Of a stretch of DNA of 64,000 nt, positions 23,392 through 32,331 are shown in pieces. A program made the translations under genes and the position numbers. Position 1 is the stretch's first letter. Each line of letters begins with the position of its first letter. The stretch spans positions 1,426,001 through 1,490,000 of the forward strand of contig NZ_BJUZ01000001.1 in assembly GCF_007988885.1 (NCBI RefSeq). The letters are read 5' to 3'. Below the pieces are notes generated by a model, which was given only the letters and a program-made list of their open reading frames with translations, did no database searches and was not told the origin of the DNA. This stretch comes from Gluconobacter wancherniae NBRC 103581. GTDB taxonomy: Bacteria; Pseudomonadota; Alphaproteobacteria; Acetobacterales; Acetobacteraceae.

Positions 23392-24411
23392 TCAGGCTTC
23401 GTCCGCGCTGGCCAGCGGGCCAGGAAGGCGGAAGTTAATGTTTTCTTCCTTCACGATCCGCTCTTCGATCTTCAGCGTATAACGCTCGGCAAGTGCGTTC
23501 ACCATTTCCTGCACCAGACTTTCCGGAGCAGAAGCACCAGCACTGATACCAAGCGTGTTCACACCCTCAAGAACGCTCCAGTCCAGATTAGACAGCTTCG
23601 GGATCAGTAGCGCACGACGGGCACCTGAGCGCTCGGCCACTTCTCGCAGACGCTGGGAATTGGAGGAGTTGGGAGAACCGATGACGATCACCAGATCACT
23701 CTCTGGTGCAATTGCCTTCACAGCTTCCTGGCGGTTCGTCGTGGCGTAGCAGATGTCTTCGCGCTTCGGACCTTCGATCAGCGGGAATCGATCACGCAGA
23801 ATGTCCACAATCTCGGCCGTATCATCCACAGACAAGGTGGTCTGGGTGATGAATGCGAGGCGTGTGGGATCTGCTGGCTGGATCGTGCGCGCTTCTTCTG
23901 CATCATTGATCAGCGTTACGGCGCCAACGGGCAACTGCCCCATCGTCCCAACAACTTCCGGATGCCCGGCATGACCGATCATCAGGATATGGCGCTGATT
24001 CGGCCCGCCATCGGCAAAGTGGCGCTCGGCTTCGCGGTGAACCTTGGAAACCAGCGGGCAGGTTGCATCCAGATAGAGCAGGTTACGGCGCTGGGCCTCG
24101 GCTGGCACGGCTTTCGGCACACCATGCGCTGAGAAAACGACGTGGCCGTCTTCTGGCACTTCATCGAGTTCCTCAACGAAAATGGCGCCTTTTTCCTCAA
24201 GGCCTTCCACAACCGTGCGGTTGTGAACGATCTCGTGTCGCACATATACGGGCGCGCCATACCGGCGCAGAGCCTCTTCAACGACGCGGATCGCACGGTC
24301 CACGCCTGCGCAGAAGCCACGCGGACCGGCCAGCAGGACACGGAGAGTTTTCTGGGATGCTGCCGTGGCGCCGTCGGCACTGGCGGAGGCAAAAATCGTC
24401 TGATCTGACAT
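23392..24411 (-). CDS. ispH: IspH, 4-hydroxy-3-methylbut-2-enyl diphosphate reductase
   Basis: [4Fe-4S] enzyme of the last MEP-pathway step giving IPP and DMAPP. The three cluster cysteines are in [27 protein letters not shown] and [26 protein letters not shown] is the substrate loop. The start at 24411 (339 residues) is chosen since the longer frame to 24768 overlaps the divergent lipoprotein gene and carries no family sequence. Confidence 0.96.
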   Translation of the reverse strand: MSDQTIFASASADGATAASQKTLRVLLAGPRGFCAGVDRAIRVVEEALRRYGAPVYVRHEIVHNRTVVEGLEEKGAIFVEELDEVPEDGHVVFSAHGVPKAVPAEAQRRNLLYLDATCPLVSKVHREAERHFADGGPNQRHILMIGHAGHPEVVGTMGQLPVGAVTLINDAEEARTIQPADPTRLAFITQTTLSVDDTAEIVDILRDRFPLIEGPKREDICYATTNRQEAVKAIAPESDLVIVIGSPNSSNSQRLREVAERSGARRALLIPKLSNLDWSVLEGVNTLGISAGASAPESLVQEMVNALAERYTLKIEERIVKEENINFRLPGPLASADEA

Positions 24412-24513
24412 GGTGTTCCCCAAGCGGGCGTAGTTCGATAATGTAGGACCAGTATCGGACGGATTGCCATTCGTCGCAACGTCCGGCCTGCTTTCTGGGA
24501 GTTTCTTCAGCAG

Positions 24514-25104
24514 ATGCCAGCCTTCCGGCGCCTTGCCCCGTCCTTCTTCATCCCGGCATTCGCCGTGATGGCGCTCTCGACCCTGGCCGGTTGCGACGAA
24601 TCCAACCAGAGCTTTTTTGCTCCCGCATGCCCGGCGCTCGAAATGCCTGGCGTCGCATCGGACCGCTTCGTCTATGACGGACGGGGCCTCGATGTGGGAA
24701 GTCTCGTCAGCCATACCCAGATCACATCTCTCTCTGGCAACTGCGAACGCGGCCCTGATGGCCCGCACAAGCAGTCAATGGTTCGCACCCGCCTGAGCCT
24801 TGCCATGAACATTACCCGTGGCCCGGCTGAAAAGGACGGCTCCATTGATGTTCCATATTTCGTGGCGGTGATGCGTGACGGAAAGATCGTCGACAAGAAA
24901 ATCTTTACCGACACTTTCCAGCTTGCCCCGAACGTGAGCACCCAGCAGATCCGCACGGACCTGAGAATCATCGACCTCCCGCAGAGTTCAAACCCTCAGG
25001 CAAACCCGTACACCCTAGAAGTTGGCTACCAGCTGACACGGGATGAGTTGCAATATAACCGCCAGCATCTCCCTCCGGTTTCGTTTCACTCTCATTCCGA
25101 ATAA
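24514..25104 (+). CDS. Conserved lipoprotein of unknown function
   Basis: 196 residues with a lipoprotein signal (lipobox LSTLAGC, cysteine near residue 27), then a beta-rich-looking domain containing two further cysteines ([16 protein letters not shown]). I do not recognise a named domain. It lies divergent to ispH and 32 bases before the porin-like gene, so an envelope role is likely. Start at 24514 has GGAG about 12 bases upstream. Confidence 0.75.
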   Translation: MPAFRRLAPSFFIPAFAVMALSTLAGCDESNQSFFAPACPALEMPGVASDRFVYDGRGLDVGSLVSHTQITSLSGNCERGPDGPHKQSMVRTRLSLAMNITRGPAEKDGSIDVPYFVAVMRDGKIVDKKIFTDTFQLAPNVSTQQIRTDLRIIDLPQSSNPQANPYTLEVGYQLTRDELQYNRQHLPPVSFHSHSE

Positions 25105-25136
25105 GCTGACCGGATTTCCTCAAGCCGGAACTGGTC

Positions 25137-26840
25137 ATGAAGCAGCGTAGACGGTCTTTTTCTTCTCATCGTTTCACCAAAAGCCGTCCGCTGCGCGTTA
25201 TCTGTACGACAGGGTTCTGCATGTCCTTCTCTGAAGGATATACGGCCGAAACACCCTCAAGCGCTGCAGCTTCCGAAGAACGAATCACAGTTCATCACGC
25301 CGAACGTCCCGCAATACAGAACTTCCCCCGCGCAGGCTTTATTGAGCAGGCCCGAAGGCTGACTGCCAGTCAGAACATTGCACCGGTGGGGCAGCAGCCA
25401 AAATGGGGTAACTTCAATCGCGGAAACGGCGAAGGCAGCGGATTCGGTCCAGTTGGCCGATACGGAATTGCGCCTTGGGCAGAAGACTGGTCGTACCTGC
25501 GGGACAAACGGACCCGGAAAGATTTTTTCGACCCTCTGAAGTTTATTGCACTGAATAGAGATGGCACGATCTGGCTCTCTCTCTCAGGGCGCAGTCGCGC
25601 GCGCAACTGGTACAACCAGTTTCCGATGCTGGGCGCAAATACACATTCTCATTCTGGCCGCTTCACGACACGTAACATGGTGGGTGCCGACCTCCATATC
25701 GATAAACATGTGCGGATTTTCGGGCAACTCATCAACGGCACGGCGGCCGGCTGGTCAGGCTACGGTTACAACAGTACGTTTCGAAAACGTCTCGATGTGG
25801 GACAACTTTTTGCCGAATACCAACAAACCATTGGCAACGCTCGCACAGGCGTCATCTTCGGGCGGCAGCAGTTTCTCGATGCACCGTCTTACATCATGTA
25901 TGATCGTGAAACACAAAATGTCCAACTAACGTGGAATGGCCCAAGAGCCTACGCCGTGTTCCCTCATGTGCGTTTTGACGCCTACGATTTCGTCGGCACA
26001 AATATTACGCCGCGCGCAATGCTTCATGATAATCAGGACTGGACAACAAGACTTTACGGCCTTGATACTACCTTCGACGTCCCAGCCTTCAATATTGGAA
26101 ACCAGCATATACGATCCTATCTGGATCTTTTCTGGATCGGATTTCATCTGGGCGGGAAAAGCGGCACGCTGACCAACATCTCCTCGTCAAATATTCCATC
26201 CACGATCACAGGCGCCACAACCCGCAACAATTTGGGTTTTCGTTGGTACGGAACAGCCCATAATCTCGAATATGCGCTGGGTGCACTTTGGCAAGGCGGC
26301 CGATTTACACAATACGCTTCAACATATAGCCGGAACGTTTCGGCATATGCCATCAACACAACACTGGGTTACCGATATCCGGCAGGCCCTCTGCACCCCT
26401 TCGCAGGACTTCAGACAGATCTGTATTCCGGCGGAAACGAGACGCGCAGCGAGGGTAAGGTCAATACGTATATTGCACCATTTTCCCCTCAGAATCCTTA
26501 TCTGGATTACACTGGATATGTGGGTGCCGGAAACCTTGTCAGCGTCGCTCCGGTTCTGATCGGAAGTCCCGGGGGTTCTGTCTCGCTGAAAATCAAGGCA
26601 CCTCTCCTTTGGCGGCAAAAACATGGGGGCAGCCTCTATTCCGTCAATTCTGCTTACAATCTACCAAAATTCCATGGGCATTTCGTAGGCATCGCACCGA
26701 ACGGACTGTTCACCTGGGCGATTTCCCCACACCTGAACTGGGTTCAGGATTTCGCATGGTTCGAAGCCTCTCGCGGTATCCGCAGAGCTGGCGGTAAAAG
26801 CGGTGCCTTCTATCAGTCCACTTTCTCCTTCGCCTTCTGA
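25137..26840 (+). CDS. Alginate-export-family outer-membrane beta-barrel
   Basis: 567 residues. After an N-terminal arginine-rich leader and a weak signal region, the characteristic WAEDWSYLRDKRTRKDFFDPLK box (about 118-140) and alternating aromatic strands through to the C-terminal phenylalanine (TFSFAF) identify the AlgE-like alginate_exp family. In acetic acid bacteria such porins are often unconnected to alginate; the substrate is unknown. The signal peptide is atypical (MKQRRRSFSSHRF ... SFSEGYTAETP), so the start could lie later, for example at the Met near residue 29. Confidence 0.8.
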   Translation: MKQRRRSFSSHRFTKSRPLRVICTTGFCMSFSEGYTAETPSSAAASEERITVHHAERPAIQNFPRAGFIEQARRLTASQNIAPVGQQPKWGNFNRGNGEGSGFGPVGRYGIAPWAEDWSYLRDKRTRKDFFDPLKFIALNRDGTIWLSLSGRSRARNWYNQFPMLGANTHSHSGRFTTRNMVGADLHIDKHVRIFGQLINGTAAGWSGYGYNSTFRKRLDVGQLFAEYQQTIGNARTGVIFGRQQFLDAPSYIMYDRETQNVQLTWNGPRAYAVFPHVRFDAYDFVGTNITPRAMLHDNQDWTTRLYGLDTTFDVPAFNIGNQHIRSYLDLFWIGFHLGGKSGTLTNISSSNIPSTITGATTRNNLGFRWYGTAHNLEYALGALWQGGRFTQYASTYSRNVSAYAINTTLGYRYPAGPLHPFAGLQTDLYSGGNETRSEGKVNTYIAPFSPQNPYLDYTGYVGAGNLVSVAPVLIGSPGGSVSLKIKAPLLWRQKHGGSLYSVNSAYNLPKFHGHFVGIAPNGLFTWAISPHLNWVQDFAWFEASRGIRRAGGKSGAFYQSTFSFAF

Positions 26841-26911
26841 ACAATGTTGCGATGCCAGACCGCACATCGTAAGGCCCCAGTAACAGAACGTATGGTTGGG
26901 ACACTTCCGGA

Positions 26912-28804
26912 ATGAATTATATGGACGGCAAAGAACTGACCATCCGCGGCATCGTGCTTGGCGCGCTCATTACCGTAATCTTCACGGCTGCGAATGTGTA
27001 TCTTGGGCTGAAGATTGGCCTGACGTTTGGCTCGTCAATTCCCGCCACGATCATCTCAATGGCCCTGCTTCGCCTGATGGGAGGCGGCACGACCCTCGAA
27101 AACAACATGGTCCAGACGCAGGCTTCCGCCGCTGGAACACTTTCCTGCGTTTTTGCAGCCCTACCTGCGTTGATCATGGTCGGATACTGGCACGAATTTC
27201 CCTATTTCGTGACCTTCCTCGTAACCATGGCTGGTGGAATGACCGGCGTGCTCTTCACCATTCCGCTTCGTCGGGCCCTGGTCACCAACTCTGACCTTCC
27301 CTACCCCGAAGGAACAGCCTGCGCTGAAATCCTCAGAGCCTCCTCTCCAGAAGGGGACGCTGACAGTCTGCGCGCCTTGACTGCAGGCAGCCTGGTATCA
27401 GCTGGTGTCGCGTTTGCAACATCCGGCCTACGCATCCTGTCCGATGGCTTTTCCGTTGCAACGACAGCAGGAAGTTCTGCCTTCAGGCTGACAGGCTCGT
27501 TCTCACTTGCCCTGCTCGGCACTGGTTATCTGGTAGGAATTGGCGGCGGCATTGCAATGCTGGTCGGCGTTCTGATGGCATGGGGTGTCATGGTGCCTGT
27601 TCTGGGTCATCTGACCCCTTCGGCAGCACCACTGGCCGCAGCCTCAGGGATCTGGCTACATAAAGTGCGCTTTATTGGCGCAGGCGCTATCGCCGTCGCA
27701 GCAATCTGGACGCTCCTCACACTGGCTGGCCCAGTCGCAAAAGGGCTTCGGGAAGCCCTTTCTATCAGTCATCGCGCGACTGAAGACGAAACCGACCGCG
27801 ATCTTTCTCCCCGAATCATGATCACCTTAAGCGTCGGTGTGGCCATCATACTCACTGGCCTTTTCACGAACTTCCTGTGGCCAGTCATGTCGCATGGTGC
27901 TCCGTTGCTCACGCTGGTGGCTCTTGGTGTGATCGCATGTTTTGGTCTGGGTTTCCTGGTTGCCAGCGCCTGCGGTTACATGGCCGGTATTGTAGGCTCG
28001 TCTTCGTCACCGATTTCGGGCGTCGGGATTATTGCAATCATCATTATTTCGCTCTGCCTCTGGGGACTTGAGAGCAGCGGAATACTGTCTGTGACCCAGC
28101 GCCCTCTCGCCATCGCATTCGGGCTTTTCATGCTCTCGGCAATCACTGCCTCTGCCGCGATTTCCAACGATAACCTGCAAGACCTCCGCACAGGTCAACT
28201 CGTTGGCGCCACGCCGTGGAAACAGGAAATCGGGCTGCTGATTGGCTGCGTTACCGGCGCCCTGGTTATTCCTTGGGTCCTGCAAATTCTTTATCAGGCT
28301 TATGGATTTGTGGGCGCCATGCCACATGACGGCATGGACCCCGCACACGCGCTGGCAGCACCCCAGCCCGCTCTGATGGCAGCCATTGCCACAGGTATCC
28401 TGACCCGTAGTCTTGACTGGAATATGCTGGAAATTGGAGCCCTACTGGGCATCGGCATGATCGTCGCAGACCTGATACTACGCCGCAGAAAGCTGGCAAT
28501 GCCACCACTTGCCGTCGGGATGGGAATTTATCTTCCCCCGGAGGTCTCCGTCACGATCGCAATCGGTTCCGGTCTGGTCTGGCTCTTGCGCCGCTTCCCA
28601 CAGGAACGCGGAACAATGATCGCTTCAGGCTTTATCGTTGGAGAAAGTCTGGTGGGTGTCGCACTGGCAGCCATGACAGGCGCGACCGGCAGTGCTGACA
28701 CAATTGCCATTTCCCTCCCCGCCCTGATGAGATCCGGACTGGGGTGGGCTGTCTTCGCTGGTGTCTGTCTGTGGTTTGCAAGGAAGGTCAGGCAATCCGC
28801 CTGA
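26912..28804 (+). CDS. OPT-family oligopeptide transporter
   Basis: 630 residues, about 15 hydrophobic helices. N-terminal KELTIRGIVLGALITVIF followed by NVYLGLKIGLTFGSSIPA, and PYPEGTACAEILRA are OPT-family marks. It imports peptides or metal chelates with protons. ATG 26921 with CCGGA upstream is as likely as 26912. It is convergent with the coiled-coil gene, only seven bases apart. Confidence 0.88.
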   Translation: MNYMDGKELTIRGIVLGALITVIFTAANVYLGLKIGLTFGSSIPATIISMALLRLMGGGTTLENNMVQTQASAAGTLSCVFAALPALIMVGYWHEFPYFVTFLVTMAGGMTGVLFTIPLRRALVTNSDLPYPEGTACAEILRASSPEGDADSLRALTAGSLVSAGVAFATSGLRILSDGFSVATTAGSSAFRLTGSFSLALLGTGYLVGIGGGIAMLVGVLMAWGVMVPVLGHLTPSAAPLAAASGIWLHKVRFIGAGAIAVAAIWTLLTLAGPVAKGLREALSISHRATEDETDRDLSPRIMITLSVGVAIILTGLFTNFLWPVMSHGAPLLTLVALGVIACFGLGFLVASACGYMAGIVGSSSSPISGVGIIAIIIISLCLWGLESSGILSVTQRPLAIAFGLFMLSAITASAAISNDNLQDLRTGQLVGATPWKQEIGLLIGCVTGALVIPWVLQILYQAYGFVGAMPHDGMDPAHALAAPQPALMAAIATGILTRSLDWNMLEIGALLGIGMIVADLILRRRKLAMPPLAVGMGIYLPPEVSVTIAIGSGLVWLLRRFPQERGTMIASGFIVGESLVGVALAAMTGATGSADTIAISLPALMRSGLGWAVFAGVCLWFARKVRQSA

Positions 28805-28811
28805 CCCCACT

Positions 28812-29381
28812 TCAACCCTTAAGCCACCACTGAACGGGCTCAGGCTCAGCCTTGGCTTTCACCGGAACCGAAACGGCTACCGGCGCTTCATCAATTACCG
28901 GCTGTTCAGGGCGTTCCTTGCGGGGACGCCCAACCGGGCGCGGAGAACGCTGCGCTGCCGTAGCTGCGAGTTCACGTGCCTGATGCACCTGCGCCTTGAG
29001 CGTCTGAATAATGTCCTGATGCTCGCGCAATTCCTTGCTGAGCTCAGTAACTTGAATACGCGTGTGAGCCGCACGTGTTTCCAGAACCTTAATCTGGGCA
29101 CGAGCTTCCCCCAGATGACGCTCTGATTCTTCGCAACGGCGCTGCTCGCGCTTGACCGACTGTTTCAGGCGCTCAATTTCGTCCTGATCGTCCTGAATTG
29201 CAACGCGAGGCGCTGCGTTGCGACTGTTCTGGTGCTCCACCACAACCTGTCCATCACGCACAAAACGCCTGCGACGCTCCTGTGGCTGCTGGGCATGGCG
29301 TGCATTCTGGGAGCGACCGGAGCCCAGACGCGACAGCGCCTGGCGCAGTGCGTCTTCGGTGACCTGATGATCGTCCTGCAT
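28812..29381 (-). CDS. Coiled-coil protein with an AT-hook-like tail, function unknown
   Basis: 189 residues from ATG 29381 (a TTG at 29399 would add six). Basic Gln/Arg-rich N terminus, a long coiled coil about residues 70-135 (EIERLKQSVKREQRRCEESE...), then RSPRPVGRPRKERPEQP, an AT-hook-like GRPRK core, and a short acidic/Pro linker ending PVQWWLKG. It could bind DNA or RNA; nothing in the sequence proves it. It has its own promoter 168 bases upstream and a structured leader. Confidence 0.75.
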   Translation of the reverse strand: MQDDHQVTEDALRQALSRLGSGRSQNARHAQQPQERRRRFVRDGQVVVEHQNSRNAAPRVAIQDDQDEIERLKQSVKREQRRCEESERHLGEARAQIKVLETRAAHTRIQVTELSKELREHQDIIQTLKAQVHQARELAATAAQRSPRPVGRPRKERPEQPVIDEAPVAVSVPVKAKAEPEPVQWWLKG

Positions 29382-29548
29382 TCTTTGTTCTTCAACCAAA
29401 TATAATGATCTGCATGTATCGGTAGCCAGACTGCCCGTTTGATACGGACGAAAGGTCGATCAGGAAATTCCCGATCGACAGCAGCATGGCCTGGCTACAG
29501 GGTGAAAAGCTGGAAATATCTGAATTTTCAGACATTCGAACTGGGCGC

Positions 29549-29577
29549 AATATAACAGCGAATTTTGCCCCTGTCAC
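29549..29577 (-). promoter_or_regulatory. Sigma-70-type promoter for the coiled-coil gene
   Basis: On the minus strand GTGACA, 17 bases, TATATT. The transcript would have an untranslated leader of about 160 bases containing the inverted repeat GTCGATC (29455-29461) / GATCGAC (29473-29479). Confidence 0.5.
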
Positions 29578-29598
29578 CAAAACAATAGGCTTCTTTGC

Positions 29599-30183
29599 CT
29601 AGTCTCCAGTATTTATTGCATCGTTTTTCCACGTCCCCGGCTGCCATAAAATATCATCCCGTCCGTCATTATTGGCATGGCGCCCAAACACGAAGAAATA
29701 ATCCGATAGCCGGTTCAGAAAACGCATACCCCCAACAGGGGCATTTTCCATTTGAACGAGCGCCCGCTCGGCCCGGCGCGCAACCGTTCGCGCAAGATGG
29801 GCATGCGCTGCTACGAGCGACCCTCCTGGCAAAACAAAGCTGCGCAATTCAGGCTGGGACAATCGCAGAGCTTCAATCCGCGCCTCCAGCCAACGCACAG
29901 CTTCAGATGGAAGTGAAGACGGGCGCCCGGTGACTGGCATGCAAAGATCCGCACCAAGATCGAAAAGACACGACTGAAGGCGCGCGATATCTGCCACGTG
30001 GACAGAAACAAGACGATCATGCTCCACGTGGTAACGCAAAAGGCCTAAGGTCGCATTGAGTTCATCAATGCTCCCCATCGCCTCTATTCTCGCACTTCCC
30101 TTCGAAACACGAGTGCCGTCTCCGAGGGAGGTTTCTCCCCCGTCGCCGCCCCGTGTCACCACGCGATCGATGCGGATATTCAT
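29599..30183 (-). CDS. Cob(I)alamin adenosyltransferase, PduO type
   Basis: Transfers adenosyl from ATP to cob(I)alamin to make coenzyme B12. PduO-family marks: N-terminal VTRGGDGGETSLGDGTRVSK, IEAMGSIDELNATLG, and the C-terminal ARTVARRAERALV and RFLNRLSDYFFVFGR. 194 residues from ATG 30183. The frame upstream runs into the DUF4142 gene 10 bases away. The presence implies use of adenosylcobalamin, though no B12-dependent enzyme is in the window. Confidence 0.93.
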   Translation of the reverse strand: MNIRIDRVVTRGGDGGETSLGDGTRVSKGSARIEAMGSIDELNATLGLLRYHVEHDRLVSVHVADIARLQSCLFDLGADLCMPVTGRPSSLPSEAVRWLEARIEALRLSQPELRSFVLPGGSLVAAHAHLARTVARRAERALVQMENAPVGGMRFLNRLSDYFFVFGRHANNDGRDDILWQPGTWKNDAINTGD

Positions 30184-30193
30184 TCCCGAAACC

Positions 30194-30787
30194 TCAGGAA
30201 TGGCGGCCAAAGCTGTGGTGATGACCACGGATCGTATGATCACCCATCAGATCGCGAGCACGGCCAACATGTGACTGCTCCATCTTTACCGTGTCCGCTG
30301 CCAGCGTCTTTACATCGGCTGAGGAAGCGCTCTGAGCTTCACTGCTGGCGGCAGTATCAAAAGCTGCACCATTCCCGCTGACAACTTCACGTAGGAAAAG
30401 GCGGTCGAATGATGAACCATAAAGATGCGCGAAGGAATCAATGTGAGCCTGATCAGCCGTATCGATCTTGCCGGAGACAGTCAGGTTTGATGTTGAGGCG
30501 ATCTTAGCAACAGCAGCGCGGCTGGTTGTATGATCAGCAACAACAGTAGCAGCAAATGCCTTCAGAGTGTCACTGTTGCTATGTGTCGCCGCGAGACCCG
30601 CAATCGCAATCTGCTTCATGTCCATTTCATCAACCTGCTGAATGAACGCAGCATCAGCCGTGCTCAGAGATGCCTTCGCTGCGGATGGAAGCGGCGGGGC
30701 TGGCGGCGGATTCGGAGCAGTACAGGCGGCAAGAGCACAGAGCATTGCAGTTGAAGCAGCAAGTGCCGCACGTGAGATGATCGTCAT
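30194..30787 (-). CDS. DUF4142 lipoprotein
   Basis: 197 residues with a lipoprotein signal (lipobox LCALAAC, cysteine near residue 22), Pro-rich linker, then a helical DUF4142 domain: DAAFIQQVDEMDMKQIAIAG, LKAFAATVVADHTTSRAAVA, ending in a histidine-rich tail (RGHHHSFGRH). DUF4142 belongs to the ferritin-like superfamily; periplasmic function unknown. RBS GGAG-like (AAGGAGAAG) precedes 30787. It lies just upstream of the adenosyltransferase in the same direction. Confidence 0.85.
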   Translation of the reverse strand: MTIISRAALAASTAMLCALAACTAPNPPPAPPLPSAAKASLSTADAAFIQQVDEMDMKQIAIAGLAATHSNSDTLKAFAATVVADHTTSRAAVAKIASTSNLTVSGKIDTADQAHIDSFAHLYGSSFDRLFLREVVSGNGAAFDTAASSEAQSASSADVKTLAADTVKMEQSHVGRARDLMGDHTIRGHHHSFGRHS

Positions 30788-30912
30788 TGGAAACTTCTCC
30801 TTAGTGAAACAGGATACGGAGAGGACACACATGACGAGGACACTCTCCCGGAAGACGAGGCAATGCCACAGGTCAGCTCTTCCTTCACGTAAAGACATGC
30901 TACATTGCAGCC

Positions 30913-31353
30913 ATGTCCGCAAACACCACGACAACGCAGCATGATCGTTTCTTTCGAGGTATCCTTGTCTTTGCAGCTTTTGCTGCTGGGACTGGCGTAG
31001 CTCTTGGAGCCTTGTCCGCACACCTGCCTGACAAAGCGTTCGCGCTTCCATCTGGCCGGGGCATGCTTCACTCTGCCGTCGAAATTCAGATGTGGCACGC
31101 CATTGCCCTTTGCGCGCTGGCCCTTGGCAGAGATCGTCTGGCACGCTGCTGGGCACGTTGGTCGTGCTCAATGATGGCGGCTGGAACGCTCATTTTCTGC
31201 GTGTCGGTAATAACGCTCGCTTTTACGAATCTGACATTCGACAAGGTTTCAGTAGGAAGAGTAGCACCATACGGTGGCACCCTACTGATCCTGTCCTGGG
31301 CGGCCACAGCAATGGCCGCAATAAAGGCTCCGCACCGCAAGAGCTCGGACTAA
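30913..31353 (+). CDS. DUF423 small membrane protein
   Basis: 146 residues, four hydrophobic helices. GTGVALGALSAHLPD near the N terminus, MWHAIALCALAL, and VAPYGGTLLILSWA near the end are the YgdD/DUF423 pattern. Function unknown. It is convergent with the next small membrane gene (three bases apart) and divergent from the DUF4142 gene. Confidence 0.88.
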   Translation: MSANTTTTQHDRFFRGILVFAAFAAGTGVALGALSAHLPDKAFALPSGRGMLHSAVEIQMWHAIALCALALGRDRLARCWARWSCSMMAAGTLIFCVSVITLAFTNLTFDKVSVGRVAPYGGTLLILSWAATAMAAIKAPHRKSSD

Positions 31354-31356
31354 TGC

Positions 31357-31686
31357 TCAGGTCCGTTTACGGAAAATCCTGATCAGCCATAGCCCGATAA
31401 ACTGGGCCAGAAGTGCCAGTGCGAAGCAAACCAACATGACCGCAGTCAAAATCAGCTGCTCGCGGCCAAGCCCCGAGTTTATATGAAAAAAGCCATAAAG
31501 CGATTGCCACGCACCGGTCCCGGCAACTTTCTGCATGCCATGAATGGCAGGCTTCCAGAAACGAAAGATCGCCATAAACGCCAGCGTGAGGCCAATCAGA
31601 ATCGCTGTTCTGATGAGCGTTACGGCAACGCTGACTTCCTTCTGACCCTTGTTTTTATTGTGTTTTAACCGATCTTCTGAAGACAT
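31357..31686 (-). CDS. Small hypothetical membrane protein
   Basis: 109 residues: a charged N terminus (SSEDRLKHNKNKGQKE), one helix about 22-42, a loop with GWQ/GFFHINSGLG character, and a second long helix about 77-102 followed by RIFRKRT. No family recognised. Good coding length and clean placement between two supported genes. Confidence 0.65.
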   Translation of the reverse strand: MSSEDRLKHNKNKGQKEVSVAVTLIRTAILIGLTLAFMAIFRFWKPAIHGMQKVAGTGAWQSLYGFFHINSGLGREQLILTAVMLVCFALALLAQFIGLWLIRIFRKRT

Positions 31687-31759
31687 GATATTCCGACTGA
31701 ACTGAGGTTTAATCGTCGTGATCCCGAACCTGCGTTATGACATGCAGCAGGCAACATCA

Positions 31760-32284
31760 ATGAAAGCCTTGTTTATGCGTACATTCCTATTCGCCGCAGC
31801 CACCGGATTCGCCCTCGCCGCAGGGACACTCGCATCAGCATCTGCTGCGACGCCTGCCCCAAAACTCACGGAGACATCTGCGCCTCCGGTTGCGGAGCCA
31901 TACCCCGATACGTCCCTCGCTCATACCCAGGTACAGGAAGCGTTCAAGACAGCCGCAAAAACGCACCGCCGCGTTCTGCTCGTTTTCGGCGGAAATTGGT
32001 GCCCGGATTGCAAGATGCTCGCAGGGATTTTTGCACTTCCTGATGCTGCACAATGGCTGGAAAACCAGTTCGTCATTGTTCCTGTCAATGTTGGGCGCAT
32101 CAATACCAATCTGGACCTGGCCCAGAAATATGGCGTGACGATCAAAGCTGTCCCAACCGTCATCATCATTACGCCAGAAGGTCATGCACTGAATGGCGAT
32201 GGATCAACAGCTCTGGGGAATGCTCGCAGCATGTCTCCTCAGGCAGTAATCGATCTGATTTCTGAGTGGAACAGCCGCAAGTGA
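31760..32284 (+). CDS. Periplasmic thioredoxin-like protein
   Basis: 174 residues from ATG 31760 (AGG upstream), with a signal peptide ending near ASAATPAP. The thioredoxin-fold domain has LLVFGGNWCPDCKMLAG, an active-site CPDC motif, and the cis-proline segment IKAVPTVIIITPEG. Probably a periplasmic disulfide reductase or redox protein of the Thioredoxin_7 kind. A start at 31775 is possible. Confidence 0.82.
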   Translation: MKALFMRTFLFAAATGFALAAGTLASASAATPAPKLTETSAPPVAEPYPDTSLAHTQVQEAFKTAAKTHRRVLLVFGGNWCPDCKMLAGIFALPDAAQWLENQFVIVPVNVGRINTNLDLAQKYGVTIKAVPTVIIITPEGHALNGDGSTALGNARSMSPQAVIDLISEWNSRK

Positions 32285-32289
32285 ACTGC

Positions 32290-32313
32290 ATCCCCGGCAT
32301 AAAACCCGGGGAT
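32290..32313. terminator. Hairpin between convergent thioredoxin-like and pepF genes
   Basis: ATCCCCGG / CCGGGGAT, perfect 8-base stem with an 8-base loop, located just after the thioredoxin-like stop and just before the pepF stop on the other strand. No clear T-run on either side, so termination is inferred from position. Confidence 0.4.
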
Positions 32314-32331
32314 CATCGCTTCCACGTCCTG

